30,166 nucleotides of DNA from a virus: positions 1 through 30,166 of IMG/VR virus record IMGVR_UViG_3300032315_000982. The stretch is one strand, 5' to 3'. Position numbers and translations under genes: made by a program. Positions 1-7,199 of this stretch are shown here, piece after piece. The stretch's first letter is position 1. Each line of letters starts with the position of its first letter. The notes below the pieces were generated by a model. The model was given only the letters and a program-made list of their open reading frames with translations. It ran no database searches and was not told the origin of the DNA.

Positions 1-39
1 GCGTTACAATTGGCGTAACATGGTGTTAACATTTCAAAT

Positions 40-84
40 AAAAAAACCGCTGCACTTGTTGAACAGCGGTTAGCGGCAAACCGC
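40..84 (-). terminator. Intrinsic terminator of the recombination operon, with competing upstream hairpin
   Basis: Read on the minus strand, a 7-bp stem (positions 64-70 with 46-52, ACCGCTG/CAGCGGT) is followed by a run of T, the form of a rho-independent terminator for the two genes at 126-1424. The 66-71 arm can instead pair with 79-84 (GCGGTT/AACCGC), which would prevent the terminator stem from forming. The terminator is clear; the attenuator reading is inference. Positions 1-39 hold no gene that I can support. Confidence 0.75.
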
Positions 85-125
85 AGTTAAGGCAAAAGTA
101 TAAATAAATATTGATAGTTTCAAAT

Positions 126-659
126 TTATTTTTCTAATTCATCATTAAACGCTGATTTTTTCAGCAAATCAGTATAATTCATTGAACCTTTACGGCTAAC
201 ATCGCGCCCAAATATTTTACCAAACTTTTCAGCAGCATCTTTAACGGCGTAAGTTTCAGCGGCGGGTGCGGCTTTTTGCACACCATCGGTTTTAACGGCG
301 TTCCAATCGGTTGCGCCTGCACCTTTATCAGTTTGTATTGGTGCAGCGCCGATACCATCCTGCCACATTGCTTGGCCGTTTATAGGGTTTATTACATGCA
401 GCCTTACAGTAACTACTACTGAGTTAGCAACTATCTGTGTTGACCGAATTTCAACGTTAAAATTGCCAAAGATACGGGTTAGTAAGTATTCTATTTTTTC
501 AATAGGAATATATCTGTAATCGCGAATCATTGGGTGCTGAACTAACCACTTAGCTGGTGGATCTTGATTCAATAATACAGTTAACGCGTTTTGCTTTAGG
601 CTGTCTTCATTTTCTACTAATAGGTCCTGAAGTGTCGGAAGTTTTGTTAGTTGTGTCAT
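126..659 (-). CDS. Probable single-strand annealing protein, Rad52/Sak-like
   Basis: This 177-residue protein probably anneals complementary single strands during phage recombination. Residues 80-105 have the strand-rich pattern VVVTVRLHVINP...W.DGIG, and residues 127-150 have an Ala-rich helix ending in DAAEKFGKIFG. That arrangement resembles the Rad52/Sak group, in which a DGxG strand is followed by an A..DA.KRAA..FG helix. The gene lies ten bases downstream of a RecE-like nuclease on the same strand, the usual exonuclease plus annealing-protein pairing, which supports the call more than the sequence alone. The terminator at 40-84 follows it. It could instead be an unrelated DNA-binding protein; the family assignment is by eye. 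Confidence 0.6.
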   Translation of the reverse strand: MTQLTKLPTLQDLLVENEDSLKQNALTVLLNQDPPAKWLVQHPMIRDYRYIPIEKIEYLLTRIFGNFNVEIRSTQIVANSVVVTVRLHVINPINGQAMWQDGIGAAPIQTDKGAGATDWNAVKTDGVQKAAPAAETYAVKDAAEKFGKIFGRDVSRKGSMNYTDLLKKSAFNDELEK

Positions 660-668
660 GGTTTGAAA

Positions 669-1424
669 TTATTTAGCCCAGTTAGGCAATGAAAGAATAT
701 GTATTTTGTTATCTGATGTATAGCCGTGAAAATTATTAGTTTCCTTGCATTTTTTTAACGTTTCAATATCGGCTAAATATTCTTGGCGCCCGCGTTCAAT
801 TGCTTCGGGATCAAGTTCATAAAGTTCTACGTTAAACGGCGCTTCTTTTTCAACAGCTATAAATATAAAGCGTTCAGCCTTTGTTAGGTCCATATAAAAC
901 GCCGCTTGCACGTGATAGCGATAATTCCAAACAGATTTAGCAAATTCACCGGGTGCTGAATTAGCTGTTGTTTTAAGGTCAATGCAAACGTTATACTTTG
1001 TGTTTAAGAAATCTACTTTGCATTTAGCGTCAAGTTCTGCAATTTTACCGAATACAGGTATTTCTGCTTGGCCCTGTTCTAAAAGTATTGCCGCCTTTGG
1101 ATGTGCTAAAACAACGTTTCTAATGTTTAGGGCCAATTCGTAATCTTTATGCGTTACAAATAATTCTTTGCCTTCGGATTCAGCAATAAATGATTCATAA
1201 ATTGCTTTACCTTCTTTAGTGCGGCGGTCGCATTCTGGCATAACGGCGTAATTATCCTGATTAAATACAACGCTATGAACTAAACTGCCTAAGTTCATAG
1301 CTGAAGTTGGCGCTTGTTTTTCCCCTTCAATATAGGCTTTATAATGCGCAGGTGACTTATGTACTAAGTCTAAAAGTGATTTACTGATGTACTCAGTTTT
1401 ACGGTGATACTCTTGGTTTGTCAT
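669..1424 (-). CDS. RecE/exonuclease VIII-like PD-(D/E)XK nuclease
   Basis: A 251-residue nuclease that should resect double-stranded ends to give single strands for the partner protein at 126-659. Visible PD-(D/E)XK landmarks are GSLVH (46-50), an acidic strand around E121, D138 in KVDFLN, the core IDLKTT with D149 and K151, and YHVQAAFY (170-177). This order is that of RecE C-terminal-like and lambda-exonuclease-like enzymes. I chose the ATG at 1424 because the protein from there begins MTNQEYHRKT. The frame stays open to a GTG at 1457, but that would put the start on the -7 promoter element. The promoter at 1457-1464 on this strand fits an early divergent recombination operon. Confidence 0.75.
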   Translation of the reverse strand: MTNQEYHRKTEYISKSLLDLVHKSPAHYKAYIEGEKQAPTSAMNLGSLVHSVVFNQDNYAVMPECDRRTKEGKAIYESFIAESEGKELFVTHKDYELALNIRNVVLAHPKAAILLEQGQAEIPVFGKIAELDAKCKVDFLNTKYNVCIDLKTTANSAPGEFAKSVWNYRYHVQAAFYMDLTKAERFIFIAVEKEAPFNVELYELDPEAIERGRQEYLADIETLKKCKETNNFHGYTSDNKIHILSLPNWAK

Positions 1425-1456
1425 AAATTTTAAAAATATTTTATTAAATAATAGCA

Positions 1457-1464
1457 CAAATTTA
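1457..1464 (-). promoter_or_regulatory. Bacteroidota-type -7 element for the recombination genes
   Basis: The minus strand reads TAAATTTG, matching TAnnTTTG, 33 bases before the chosen ATG at 1424. A TTG about 20 bases upstream could serve as the -33 element. It lies back to back with the plus-strand element at 1476-1483. Confidence 0.5.
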
Positions 1465-1475
1465 AAAATGTTTTA

Positions 1476-1483
1476 TAACTTTG
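1476..1483 (+). promoter_or_regulatory. Bacteroidota-type -7 element for the rightward early operon
   Basis: The sequence TAACTTTG matches TAnnTTTG and lies 32 bases before the first rightward ATG at 1515. No clear TTTG -33 element is seen. Divergent initiation from a 90-base gap between 1424 and 1515 is the natural reading. Confidence 0.55.
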
Positions 1484-1514
1484 CAACACAATTGAACGAA
1501 AAATTAAAAATTTT

Positions 1515-1751
1515 ATGAAAACATTTGAACAGCTATCTATTAGATGCGACATTTTAGGCATCAGTATTTCGGAACTTTGCAGGCGCGCGGAAGTTGGGCG
1601 GCAAACTGTTGAAATTTGGAAAAATGCAGAACCGCAAACATTGATTATTTATTTTAAACTTATGAATGCTTTAAATGAATTAGAAAATGAATACAATACA
1701 GCTACGGCAATATCAATCGAAAAGCGTAAGCGACATAAGAGAGAGCTATAA
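1515..1751 (+). CDS. Small helix-turn-helix protein
   Basis: A 78-residue protein and the first gene of the rightward operon. Residues 14-36 (LGISISELCRRAEVGRQTVEIW) read as a Cro/XRE-like helix-turn-helix, with the second helix RQTVEIW as recognition helix. The C-terminus is basic (KRKRHKREL). It overlaps the next gene by 65 bases, so the two are translationally linked. It sits directly after the divergent promoter pair, the usual place for a regulator of the early switch, so it could bind the 1425-1514 gap. That role is inference. There is no dimerisation domain beyond the HTH. Confidence 0.6.
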   Translation: MKTFEQLSIRCDILGISISELCRRAEVGRQTVEIWKNAEPQTLIIYFKLMNALNELENEYNTATAISIEKRKRHKREL

Positions 1752-3198
1752 AAGCGGTAATAAAAAAGTGCTATTTGTGTTACCAACGGGCGGCGGAAAA
1801 ACTGAAACGTTTATTTATATGGCATTAGAAGCAATCGGAAAAGGTAAGCGTGTTTATTTCTTAGTGCATAAAAAAAATCTTGTAAATCAAATTTCAGAAC
1901 GTTGCAGGCGATACGGATTAAAGCATGGATTCATAGCAGGCAATCGACCAAAGCAGTATTATTTGCCAGCGCAAGTGTGCAGCGTTCAAAGTTTAAAAAA
2001 TAGGCTTAATGAAGTGCCGCAGCCTGACTTACTTATTATAGATGAAGCGCACCACGCAAACGCGGGAACATGGAAGGATATTTTAGATTTTTACGCTGAT
2101 TCTGTTTATGTTTTGGGCGTTACTGCTACACCGTGGCGCGGCGATGGACAAGGATTAGGCGATGTGTTTTCTGATTTGGTATTAGGGCCGTTACCTGCTG
2201 AGTTGGTTAAAATTGGTAACCTTGTGATGCCTGAATATTACAACTTTAAACCGTTGGCGGATTTTACTAAGATTAAGAAAGATAAAAACGGCGAATACAA
2301 AGCTGATGACCTATTTAAAGAAATGGATAAACCAGCTATAACAGGTAATGCAGTTGAAGAATACAAACGATTGGCACCGGGTGAACCTGCAATTTATAGC
2401 TGCGTAAATATTAAGCATGCTGATAATGTAGCAGCGGCGTTTAATGCAGCAGGATTTAAAGCGGTTTCTATAAATGGAAACTTTCATGAAAGCGAAGTAA
2501 AAGAAATTATATCGCGGTTCGCAATTCGCGATATTCAGATTCTAACGTTTTGCGATTTAATAAGCGAAGGTACAGATATACCAGCTGTATCAGTTGTTGG
2601 AATGTTACGCCGCACAATGTCGCTAAGTTTATATCTTCAGATTGTTGGCCGCGGATTAAGACCGATGCAAGGCAAAGACCGCTGTTTGATACTTGACCAC
2701 GTAGGAAATCAAAAATTACACGGACACCCACTAATGACGCGCGAATGGACATTGGAAGGGATGCAAAAGCGAAAACGAAAAGATACAGATGAACAGATTG
2801 ATAATGAATACAAAGACTGTACAGAATGCTTTAGAACTTATGAAAAAACACACGCTGCATGTCCTTATTGCGGTTTTGTTGAACTTGTAAAGGTTAGCGA
2901 AATTGAACAGGTTGCAGGCGTTGCTGTAAAAGATAAAACTACACTTGACGAACTATTGAAAGTTAAACGTACTGAGCAGGCAAAAAGCCGAACACTTGAA
3001 GATTTATGGCAGTTAAAAATTCAGCGAGGCCACAAAGATAAATGGGTTTATTTTGTATTTGAAAGCCGGGTTTTAAAAGATAAATGTTCTATTTCAGATA
3101 TAAACAATAAACACGGATTGAACGCTATAAATCGCGATGACTTAAAAGCTGCTGTAATGCGAAAATGGTATGAATTTTATAAAACTAAAAAACATTGA
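1687..3198 (+). CDS. SF2 DEAD/DEAH-box helicase with C-terminal zinc knuckle
   Basis: A 503-residue ATP-dependent helicase or translocase. Motifs are in order: LRQYQ near the N-terminus, Walker A PTGGGKT (33-39), DEAH (119-122), TAT (146-148), SEGTDIP (293-299) and QIVGRGLR (318-325). A four-cysteine knuckle follows (C378, C381, C392, C395; CTEC and CPYC) and then a basic C-terminal tail. The SSL2/RAD25-like layout is common in phage replication and recombination clusters. The start overlaps the upstream HTH gene and places the Q-like motif at residue 6, as expected. The next gene, also a helicase, begins five bases after its stop. Whether it acts in replication initiation, recombination or defence evasion cannot be told from sequence. 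Confidence 0.85.
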   Translation: MNTIQLRQYQSKSVSDIRESYKSGNKKVLFVLPTGGGKTETFIYMALEAIGKGKRVYFLVHKKNLVNQISERCRRYGLKHGFIAGNRPKQYYLPAQVCSVQSLKNRLNEVPQPDLLIIDEAHHANAGTWKDILDFYADSVYVLGVTATPWRGDGQGLGDVFSDLVLGPLPAELVKIGNLVMPEYYNFKPLADFTKIKKDKNGEYKADDLFKEMDKPAITGNAVEEYKRLAPGEPAIYSCVNIKHADNVAAAFNAAGFKAVSINGNFHESEVKEIISRFAIRDIQILTFCDLISEGTDIPAVSVVGMLRRTMSLSLYLQIVGRGLRPMQGKDRCLILDHVGNQKLHGHPLMTREWTLEGMQKRKRKDTDEQIDNEYKDCTECFRTYEKTHAACPYCGFVELVKVSEIEQVAGVAVKDKTTLDELLKVKRTEQAKSRTLEDLWQLKIQRGHKDKWVYFVFESRVLKDKCSISDINNKHGLNAINRDDLKAAVMRKWYEFYKTKKH

Positions 3199-3203
3199 AA
3201 ATT

Positions 3204-5369
3204 ATGACAAACTATTTAGAATTTTTAGAAAAGAAAAAAAAGCATTTTGTTTATTCAGGATTTGATATTGAAGATTCAGTATTAAATAAAAATATGTTTG
3301 ATTTTCAAAAGTTTATTGTTAAAAGAGCATTAAAAGCTGGAAAATATGCAATTTTTGCCGATTGTGGTTTAGGTAAAACTTTAATGCAACTTGAATGGGC
3401 TAATCAAGTATCTAAATACACAAATAAACCTGTTTTAATACTTGCTCCGCTTGCTGTTGTAGGTCAAACTTATCAGGAAGGTAAAAAGTTTGGTATTGAT
3501 ATGAATAATATTCATGTTCAAAATTATGAGCAATTAGATAATATTGATTGCAGTATTTATGGTGGTGTTGTATTAGATGAAAGTAGTATTTTAAAAAATT
3601 TTGAAGGCGCTACTAAAAAACAGATTTTAGATAACTTTTATAATACACCTTATAAATTAGCATGTACAGCAACGCCAAGTCCAAATGACCCTATGGAATT
3701 GGGGAACCATAGCGAATTTTTAAACATTATGACACGTAATGAAATGTTAGCTATGTATTTTATTCATGATGGTGGCGAAACATCAAAATGGAGAATTAAA
3801 GGGCATGCTACTAAATTATTTTATCAATTTGTTGGAACTTGGGCAATAATGCTAAATAAGCCTTCAGATATTGGATTTAATATTGAAGGTTATGAATTGC
3901 CTAAACTTAATATTACAGAAAATCAAATTAAAACGCCAAAAAGAGAAAATGGCAGTTTTTTTAATGATGCTATAATTTCTGCTACTAATTTTAATTCTGA
4001 ATTAAGACTTACAAAAATTGAGCGTTTAAATGAAGTAGTAAATATTATAAATTTAAAGCCAAATGAAAATTTTATAATTTGGATTAAGCAAAATGAAGAA
4101 GGCGAACTATTGAAAAAATTACTACCTGATGCAATTGAAGTAAAAGGCAGCGATACTAATGAATGGAAAAAAGAAAAACTACTTGGATTTGCAAATAATG
4201 AATTTAGAATTTTGATTACAAAAACTAAAATTGCAAGTTTTGGTATGAATTACCAGAATTGTAAAAATCAAATATTTGCAAGTTTAGATTTTAGTTTTGA
4301 AGGTTTATATCAGGCTATAAGAAGAAGTTATAGATTTGGTCAAAAAGATGAAGTTAATATTTATCTTATTACTACTGATACAATGTCAAACGTTAAACAA
4401 TCTATTGATACAAAACAAAAACAATTTGAAATTATGCAAAACGAAATGAATGAAGCTATAAATGAAAATTTAAAAGGCAATCAAATGATTCAAAATTATT
4501 TTGATATTGAATCTGAAAATAATGAATGGTATGATATTAAAAGAGGTGATTGTATTCAGTTAATAGAAAATGTTAAAAATGAAAGTGTTGGTTTTAGTGT
4601 TTTTAGTCCTCCATTTGCTGAATTGTATACATATTCAAATCATATTGAGGATATGGGCAATTCAAAAGATTATAATGAATTTTTGATTCAATTTAATTTT
4701 TTAATAAAAGAATTGCATAGAGTTTTAATTCAAGGTAGAAATGTAGCTGTACATTGTATGGATTTACCAATTCAAAAAGGCAAAGAAGGCTATATTGGAT
4801 TAAGAGATTTTAGTGGAATGATTTTAAAAAGTTTTGATGATGCAGGTTTTATTTATCATTCAAGAATAACTATTTGGAAAGATCCAGTTGTCGAAATGCA
4901 AAGAACTAAAGCATTAGGATTGCTTCATAAGCAAGTTAAAAAAGATAGTACAATGAGTAGAGTAGGTATTCCTGATTATGTAATGATTTTTAGAAAAGAT
5001 GGCAATAGAATTAATCCTGTTAATAATACTGATATTCCCGTTGATTTATGGCAAAAATATGCATCACCTGTTTGGATGGATATTGATTATGGTAATACAC
5101 TTCAAGGATATCGCAATGCAAGAGATACAAATGATGAAAAACATATTTGCCCTTTGCAATTAGATACTATTGAAAGATTGATTCATTTATACTCTAATAA
5201 AGGCGATATAATTTTTACACCTTTTATGGGCATTGGTTCTGAAATTTACCAAGCTATTAAAATGGACAGAAAAGGAATAGGATTTGAATTAAAAGAATCT
5301 TATTTTGATTTAGCTAAAAAGAATTTAAAATCTATTGTTGAACAAAAAAACCAACTAACTTTATTCTAA
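3204..5369 (+). CDS. SNF2-like helicase fused to N4/N6 DNA methyltransferase, ending in a clamp-binding motif
   Basis: A 721-residue fusion. The N-terminal half is an SF2/SNF2-type ATPase: Walker A ADCGLGKT (52-59), DESS (125-128), TATP (155-158) and a Q..R..R.GQ motif VI (369-380). The C-terminal part is an amino-methyltransferase with the catalytic motif SPPF (468-471) before the AdoMet motif FMGIGS (674-679), a permuted (beta-like) order; SPP[YF] is typical of N4-cytosine enzymes, although N6-adenine cannot be excluded. The last five residues, QLTLF (717-721), closely match the bacterial beta-clamp pentapeptide QL[SD]LF. I chose ATG 3204; an upstream in-frame TTG at 3195 would overlap the previous stop. 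The gene is markedly poorer in CG dinucleotides and uses AGA for arginine more than its neighbours, which suggests separate acquisition. It probably modifies phage DNA against host restriction. Confidence 0.85.
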   Translation: MTNYLEFLEKKKKHFVYSGFDIEDSVLNKNMFDFQKFIVKRALKAGKYAIFADCGLGKTLMQLEWANQVSKYTNKPVLILAPLAVVGQTYQEGKKFGIDMNNIHVQNYEQLDNIDCSIYGGVVLDESSILKNFEGATKKQILDNFYNTPYKLACTATPSPNDPMELGNHSEFLNIMTRNEMLAMYFIHDGGETSKWRIKGHATKLFYQFVGTWAIMLNKPSDIGFNIEGYELPKLNITENQIKTPKRENGSFFNDAIISATNFNSELRLTKIERLNEVVNIINLKPNENFIIWIKQNEEGELLKKLLPDAIEVKGSDTNEWKKEKLLGFANNEFRILITKTKIASFGMNYQNCKNQIFASLDFSFEGLYQAIRRSYRFGQKDEVNIYLITTDTMSNVKQSIDTKQKQFEIMQNEMNEAINENLKGNQMIQNYFDIESENNEWYDIKRGDCIQLIENVKNESVGFSVFSPPFAELYTYSNHIEDMGNSKDYNEFLIQFNFLIKELHRVLIQGRNVAVHCMDLPIQKGKEGYIGLRDFSGMILKSFDDAGFIYHSRITIWKDPVVEMQRTKALGLLHKQVKKDSTMSRVGIPDYVMIFRKDGNRINPVNNTDIPVDLWQKYASPVWMDIDYGNTLQGYRNARDTNDEKHICPLQLDTIERLIHLYSNKGDIIFTPFMGIGSEIYQAIKMDRKGIGFELKESYFDLAKKNLKSIVEQKNQLTLF

Positions 5370-5482
5370 CCTTACATCCTGTGTAGTTTATGTGGCGAAA
5401 AACAAAACTCAAAATACCGCTAATGTTTAGGGTTTTAAGCATCGTTCAATCCGATGCCGCAGGGTTTTAAAAAACAATTAAC
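5370..5482 (+). promoter_or_regulatory. Non-coding gap with direct repeats around a hairpin
   Basis: In an otherwise packed operon these 113 bases carry no ORF. AGGGTTTTAA occurs twice (5429-5438 and 5461-5470, 32 bases apart). Between the copies is a perfect 6-bp inverted repeat, GCATCG/CGATGC (5439-5444 and 5452-5457) with a 7-base loop. This could be an operator or an RNA hairpin controlling the 61-residue protein that follows. No TAnnTTTG promoter is present. Confidence 0.4.
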
Positions 5483-5668
5483 ATGATAGGAAAAACAGTA
5501 TTATACAAAGACTATGATGGTGAGATCATAGAAGGAATTATAAGGTACATAGGATTTCAAAACAAAACAAAAACTATAACTTGGTATAGTGTTGATTTTG
5601 GATTTAAACAGTTTTTAGTTCCTGAAAATGAAATTATTTTTACAAACAATCAACTAACATTATTCTAA
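5483..5668 (+). CDS. 61-residue protein ending in a sliding-clamp-binding motif
   Basis: I do not recognise the fold with certainty. Residues 1-50 alternate short hydrophobic and charged stretches (GKTVLYKDYDGEIIEGIIRY... KQFLVPENEIIF) and look like a small SH3/Tudor-like beta barrel. The last five residues are QLTLF, the same as the end of the upstream methyltransferase and close to the bacterial beta-clamp consensus QL[SD]LF. The final 18 bases, CAACTAACATTATTCTAA, match the end of the upstream gene with one mismatch, so the tail may have been copied. Its stop overlaps the next start (TAATG). A clamp-directed role is inference. Confidence 0.65.
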   Translation: MIGKTVLYKDYDGEIIEGIIRYIGFQNKTKTITWYSVDFGFKQFLVPENEIIFTNNQLTLF

Positions 5669-6141
5669 TGCTTAAAGACACAATTATAATATTGGCGTTG
5701 TTACTTGCCATTATTTACGCTGGCAGTAAACCCGAACCCGAAGTTATCGTAAAAACTATTTATATAACGCGCGACACATGCGATAATGATTCAGATTTTA
5801 TAAATGCCATTGGCGAAATTGAAACGCAAAATACCGACAGCTTAATAGGTGACAGCGGTCGTGCTTATGGCAGATATCAAATTCACGATGTTTGTGTTAC
5901 CGGGTCGGGCCTTAAAGACTTGCTAAATTACGAGCACAAAGACATGTTTGATTCAGTTAAAGCTGAGCGCGTGTTTTGGGCGGTTATGGGTATCAATTGC
6001 TATGTATACGCGCAAAAGTACGGCAAATATCCTGATTATGGCGAACTTGCACGTATGTGGAACGGCGGCCCGAATGGCTATCAATATGAAAGCACATTAA
6101 ATTACCTTAAAAAATTTGAACAATGCCACGAAAAAAATTAA
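5668..6141 (+). CDS. Membrane-anchored lysozyme/transglycosylase-like protein
   Basis: This 157-residue protein should act on peptidoglycan outside the cytoplasmic membrane. Residues 3-18 are a hydrophobic N-terminal anchor or uncleaved signal. The rest resembles the lysozyme-fold transglycosylases: AIGEIETQ with candidate catalytic Glu at 50 or 52, GRAYGRYQI (64-72) and LARMWNGGPNGY (127-138). It starts in a TAATG overlap with the previous gene and overlaps the next by 19 bases, so it is part of the early operon and not of a lysis cassette. It might assist lysis, or act early on the envelope. Catalytic activity is not certain because the Glu context is only loosely conserved. Confidence 0.6.
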   Translation: MLKDTIIILALLLAIIYAGSKPEPEVIVKTIYITRDTCDNDSDFINAIGEIETQNTDSLIGDSGRAYGRYQIHDVCVTGSGLKDLLNYEHKDMFDSVKAERVFWAVMGINCYVYAQKYGKYPDYGELARMWNGGPNGYQYESTLNYLKKFEQCHEKN

Positions 6142-6410
6142 CTGATTACGAAATACTTTTAGAAATTTACAGACGCGTTTATGCTGTTAGCGAACCGCCC
6201 GCAGATTTTGACGAACTTGTAGCTAATGCCGAACTTAATGAGCGCGGTGAAAAAGATATTAAGTTTATGAATTATGAATGCGAAGACAAAGTTATGGAAG
6301 ATATTTTTAACGAAACAATGGCAAAGTATAAAATTAAAGGATATAGACTCAAACAGTTTTCATTTAGTTTTTGGCTTGGCTGTTCACCTAAATCAAAAAA
6401 AGTATCATGA
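6123..6410 (+). CDS. Unknown 95-residue early protein
   Basis: No family recognised. The protein is mixed-charge and mostly helical by eye, with an acidic central section (residues 22-60, including a DFDELVANAELNERGEKD run) and a short aromatic and basic C-terminus (FSFSFWLGCSPKSKK). There is no signal peptide or membrane segment long enough to be convincing. It overlaps the lysozyme-like gene by 19 bases and the next gene by 4 (ATGA), so it is translated from the same operon. Real coding status is supported by those overlaps and by codon use like the neighbours. Confidence 0.6.
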   Translation: MPRKKLTDYEILLEIYRRVYAVSEPPADFDELVANAELNERGEKDIKFMNYECEDKVMEDIFNETMAKYKIKGYRLKQFSFSFWLGCSPKSKKVS

Positions 6411-6823
6411 GTTTAGATGTTTATTTATATCGAATAAAATATGTCAGCTATGACATGGTTAATTTTCATGAAGAAAAAGAAGAAATTTACCACGATAACA
6501 TAACACATAATTTAAATGTAATGGCTGAACAAGCTGGCATTTATAAAGCATTATGGCGACCATATCAACTGCATAAAGATTATGTAAATACTGAAGATTA
6601 CAAAATTGAAATGGCATTTGAAGATTCAGTAACTATTTTTGCAAGTGATATAATTGATGTTATTGAACAAGGTTTAGATTTGCTAAAAAATAGACCTGAT
6701 TATTTTAGTAAGTTCAATTCACCTAATGGTTGGGGCACTTATGTTCATTTTGTGCCGTTTGTTGAAAATTACCTAAACGCATTAAAACAATATCCTAATT
6801 CAATAGTAATAGTAGATAGATAA
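6407..6823 (+). CDS. Conserved phage protein of unknown function (NITHNL..MA..AG family)
   Basis: This 138-residue protein belongs to a widespread uncharacterised phage family that I recognise by three signatures: MSLDVYLY at the start, DNITHNLNVMAEQAGIY (residues 30-46) followed by ALWRPY, and NGWGTYVHFVPFVENYLNAL near the C-terminus. Members occur in phages of quite different hosts, often near replication genes, as here, just before a VRR-NUC nuclease. No catalytic motif is obvious; the conserved His, Asn and Trp residues suggest a small ligand or nucleic-acid binding fold. It starts in an ATGA overlap with the previous gene. Confidence 0.7.
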   Translation: MSLDVYLYRIKYVSYDMVNFHEEKEEIYHDNITHNLNVMAEQAGIYKALWRPYQLHKDYVNTEDYKIEMAFEDSVTIFASDIIDVIEQGLDLLKNRPDYFSKFNSPNGWGTYVHFVPFVENYLNALKQYPNSIVIVDR

Positions 6824-6824
6824 C

Positions 6825-7199
6825 ATGAAAGAGCAAGACTTATACAAGGCCTTACAAGCTAAACACAGTAAACACGGCATATTATTTCGTAATAATACAG
6901 GCACAGCATTTCAGGGTAAAAGGGCGGTAATTAACAGCCGCCCTATTATAACCGAACCGCGACAAATTACATTTGGCTTATGCGTTGGTAGTTCTGATTT
7001 AATCGGATGGACTGAAAAAATTATAACTAAAGACATGATAGGAAAAAAAATTGCTATATTTACAGCCCTCGAAGTAAAAAACCTTAGCGGTAAAGCTACA
7101 AAAGAACAAATCAATTTTATTAAACAAGTCAGAAAATCGGGCGGCATTGGTGATATTTTGCGCTGGGTTGATGAAGACTTTAAAGCAGATGAGATATGA
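6825..7199 (+). CDS. VRR-NUC domain nuclease
   Basis: A 124-residue single-domain endonuclease of the VRR-NUC branch of the PD-(D/E)XK superfamily. The diagnostic pattern is complete: FRNNTG (21-26), GSSDLIGW with D58, the ALEVK core with E83 and K85, and the downstream SGKATKEQINFIKQVRKSGG with Q95 and the GG turn. Stand-alone VRR-NUC proteins are common in phage replication modules and are thought to cut branched or flap DNA. It starts two bases after the previous gene and shares an ATGA overlap with the DnaB-N-like gene, tying it to the replication genes. I am confident of the family; the preferred substrate cannot be read from sequence. Confidence 0.85.
   Translation: MKEQDLYKALQAKHSKHGILFRNNTGTAFQGKRAVINSRPIITEPRQITFGLCVGSSDLIGWTEKIITKDMIGKKIAIFTALEVKNLSGKATKEQINFIKQVRKSGGIGDILRWVDEDFKADEI

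Noticed and set aside
3195-3203. TTG start for the helicase-methyltransferase
   Set aside because: It overlaps the previous stop codon; the ATG at 3204 gives normal spacing and a sensible N-terminus.
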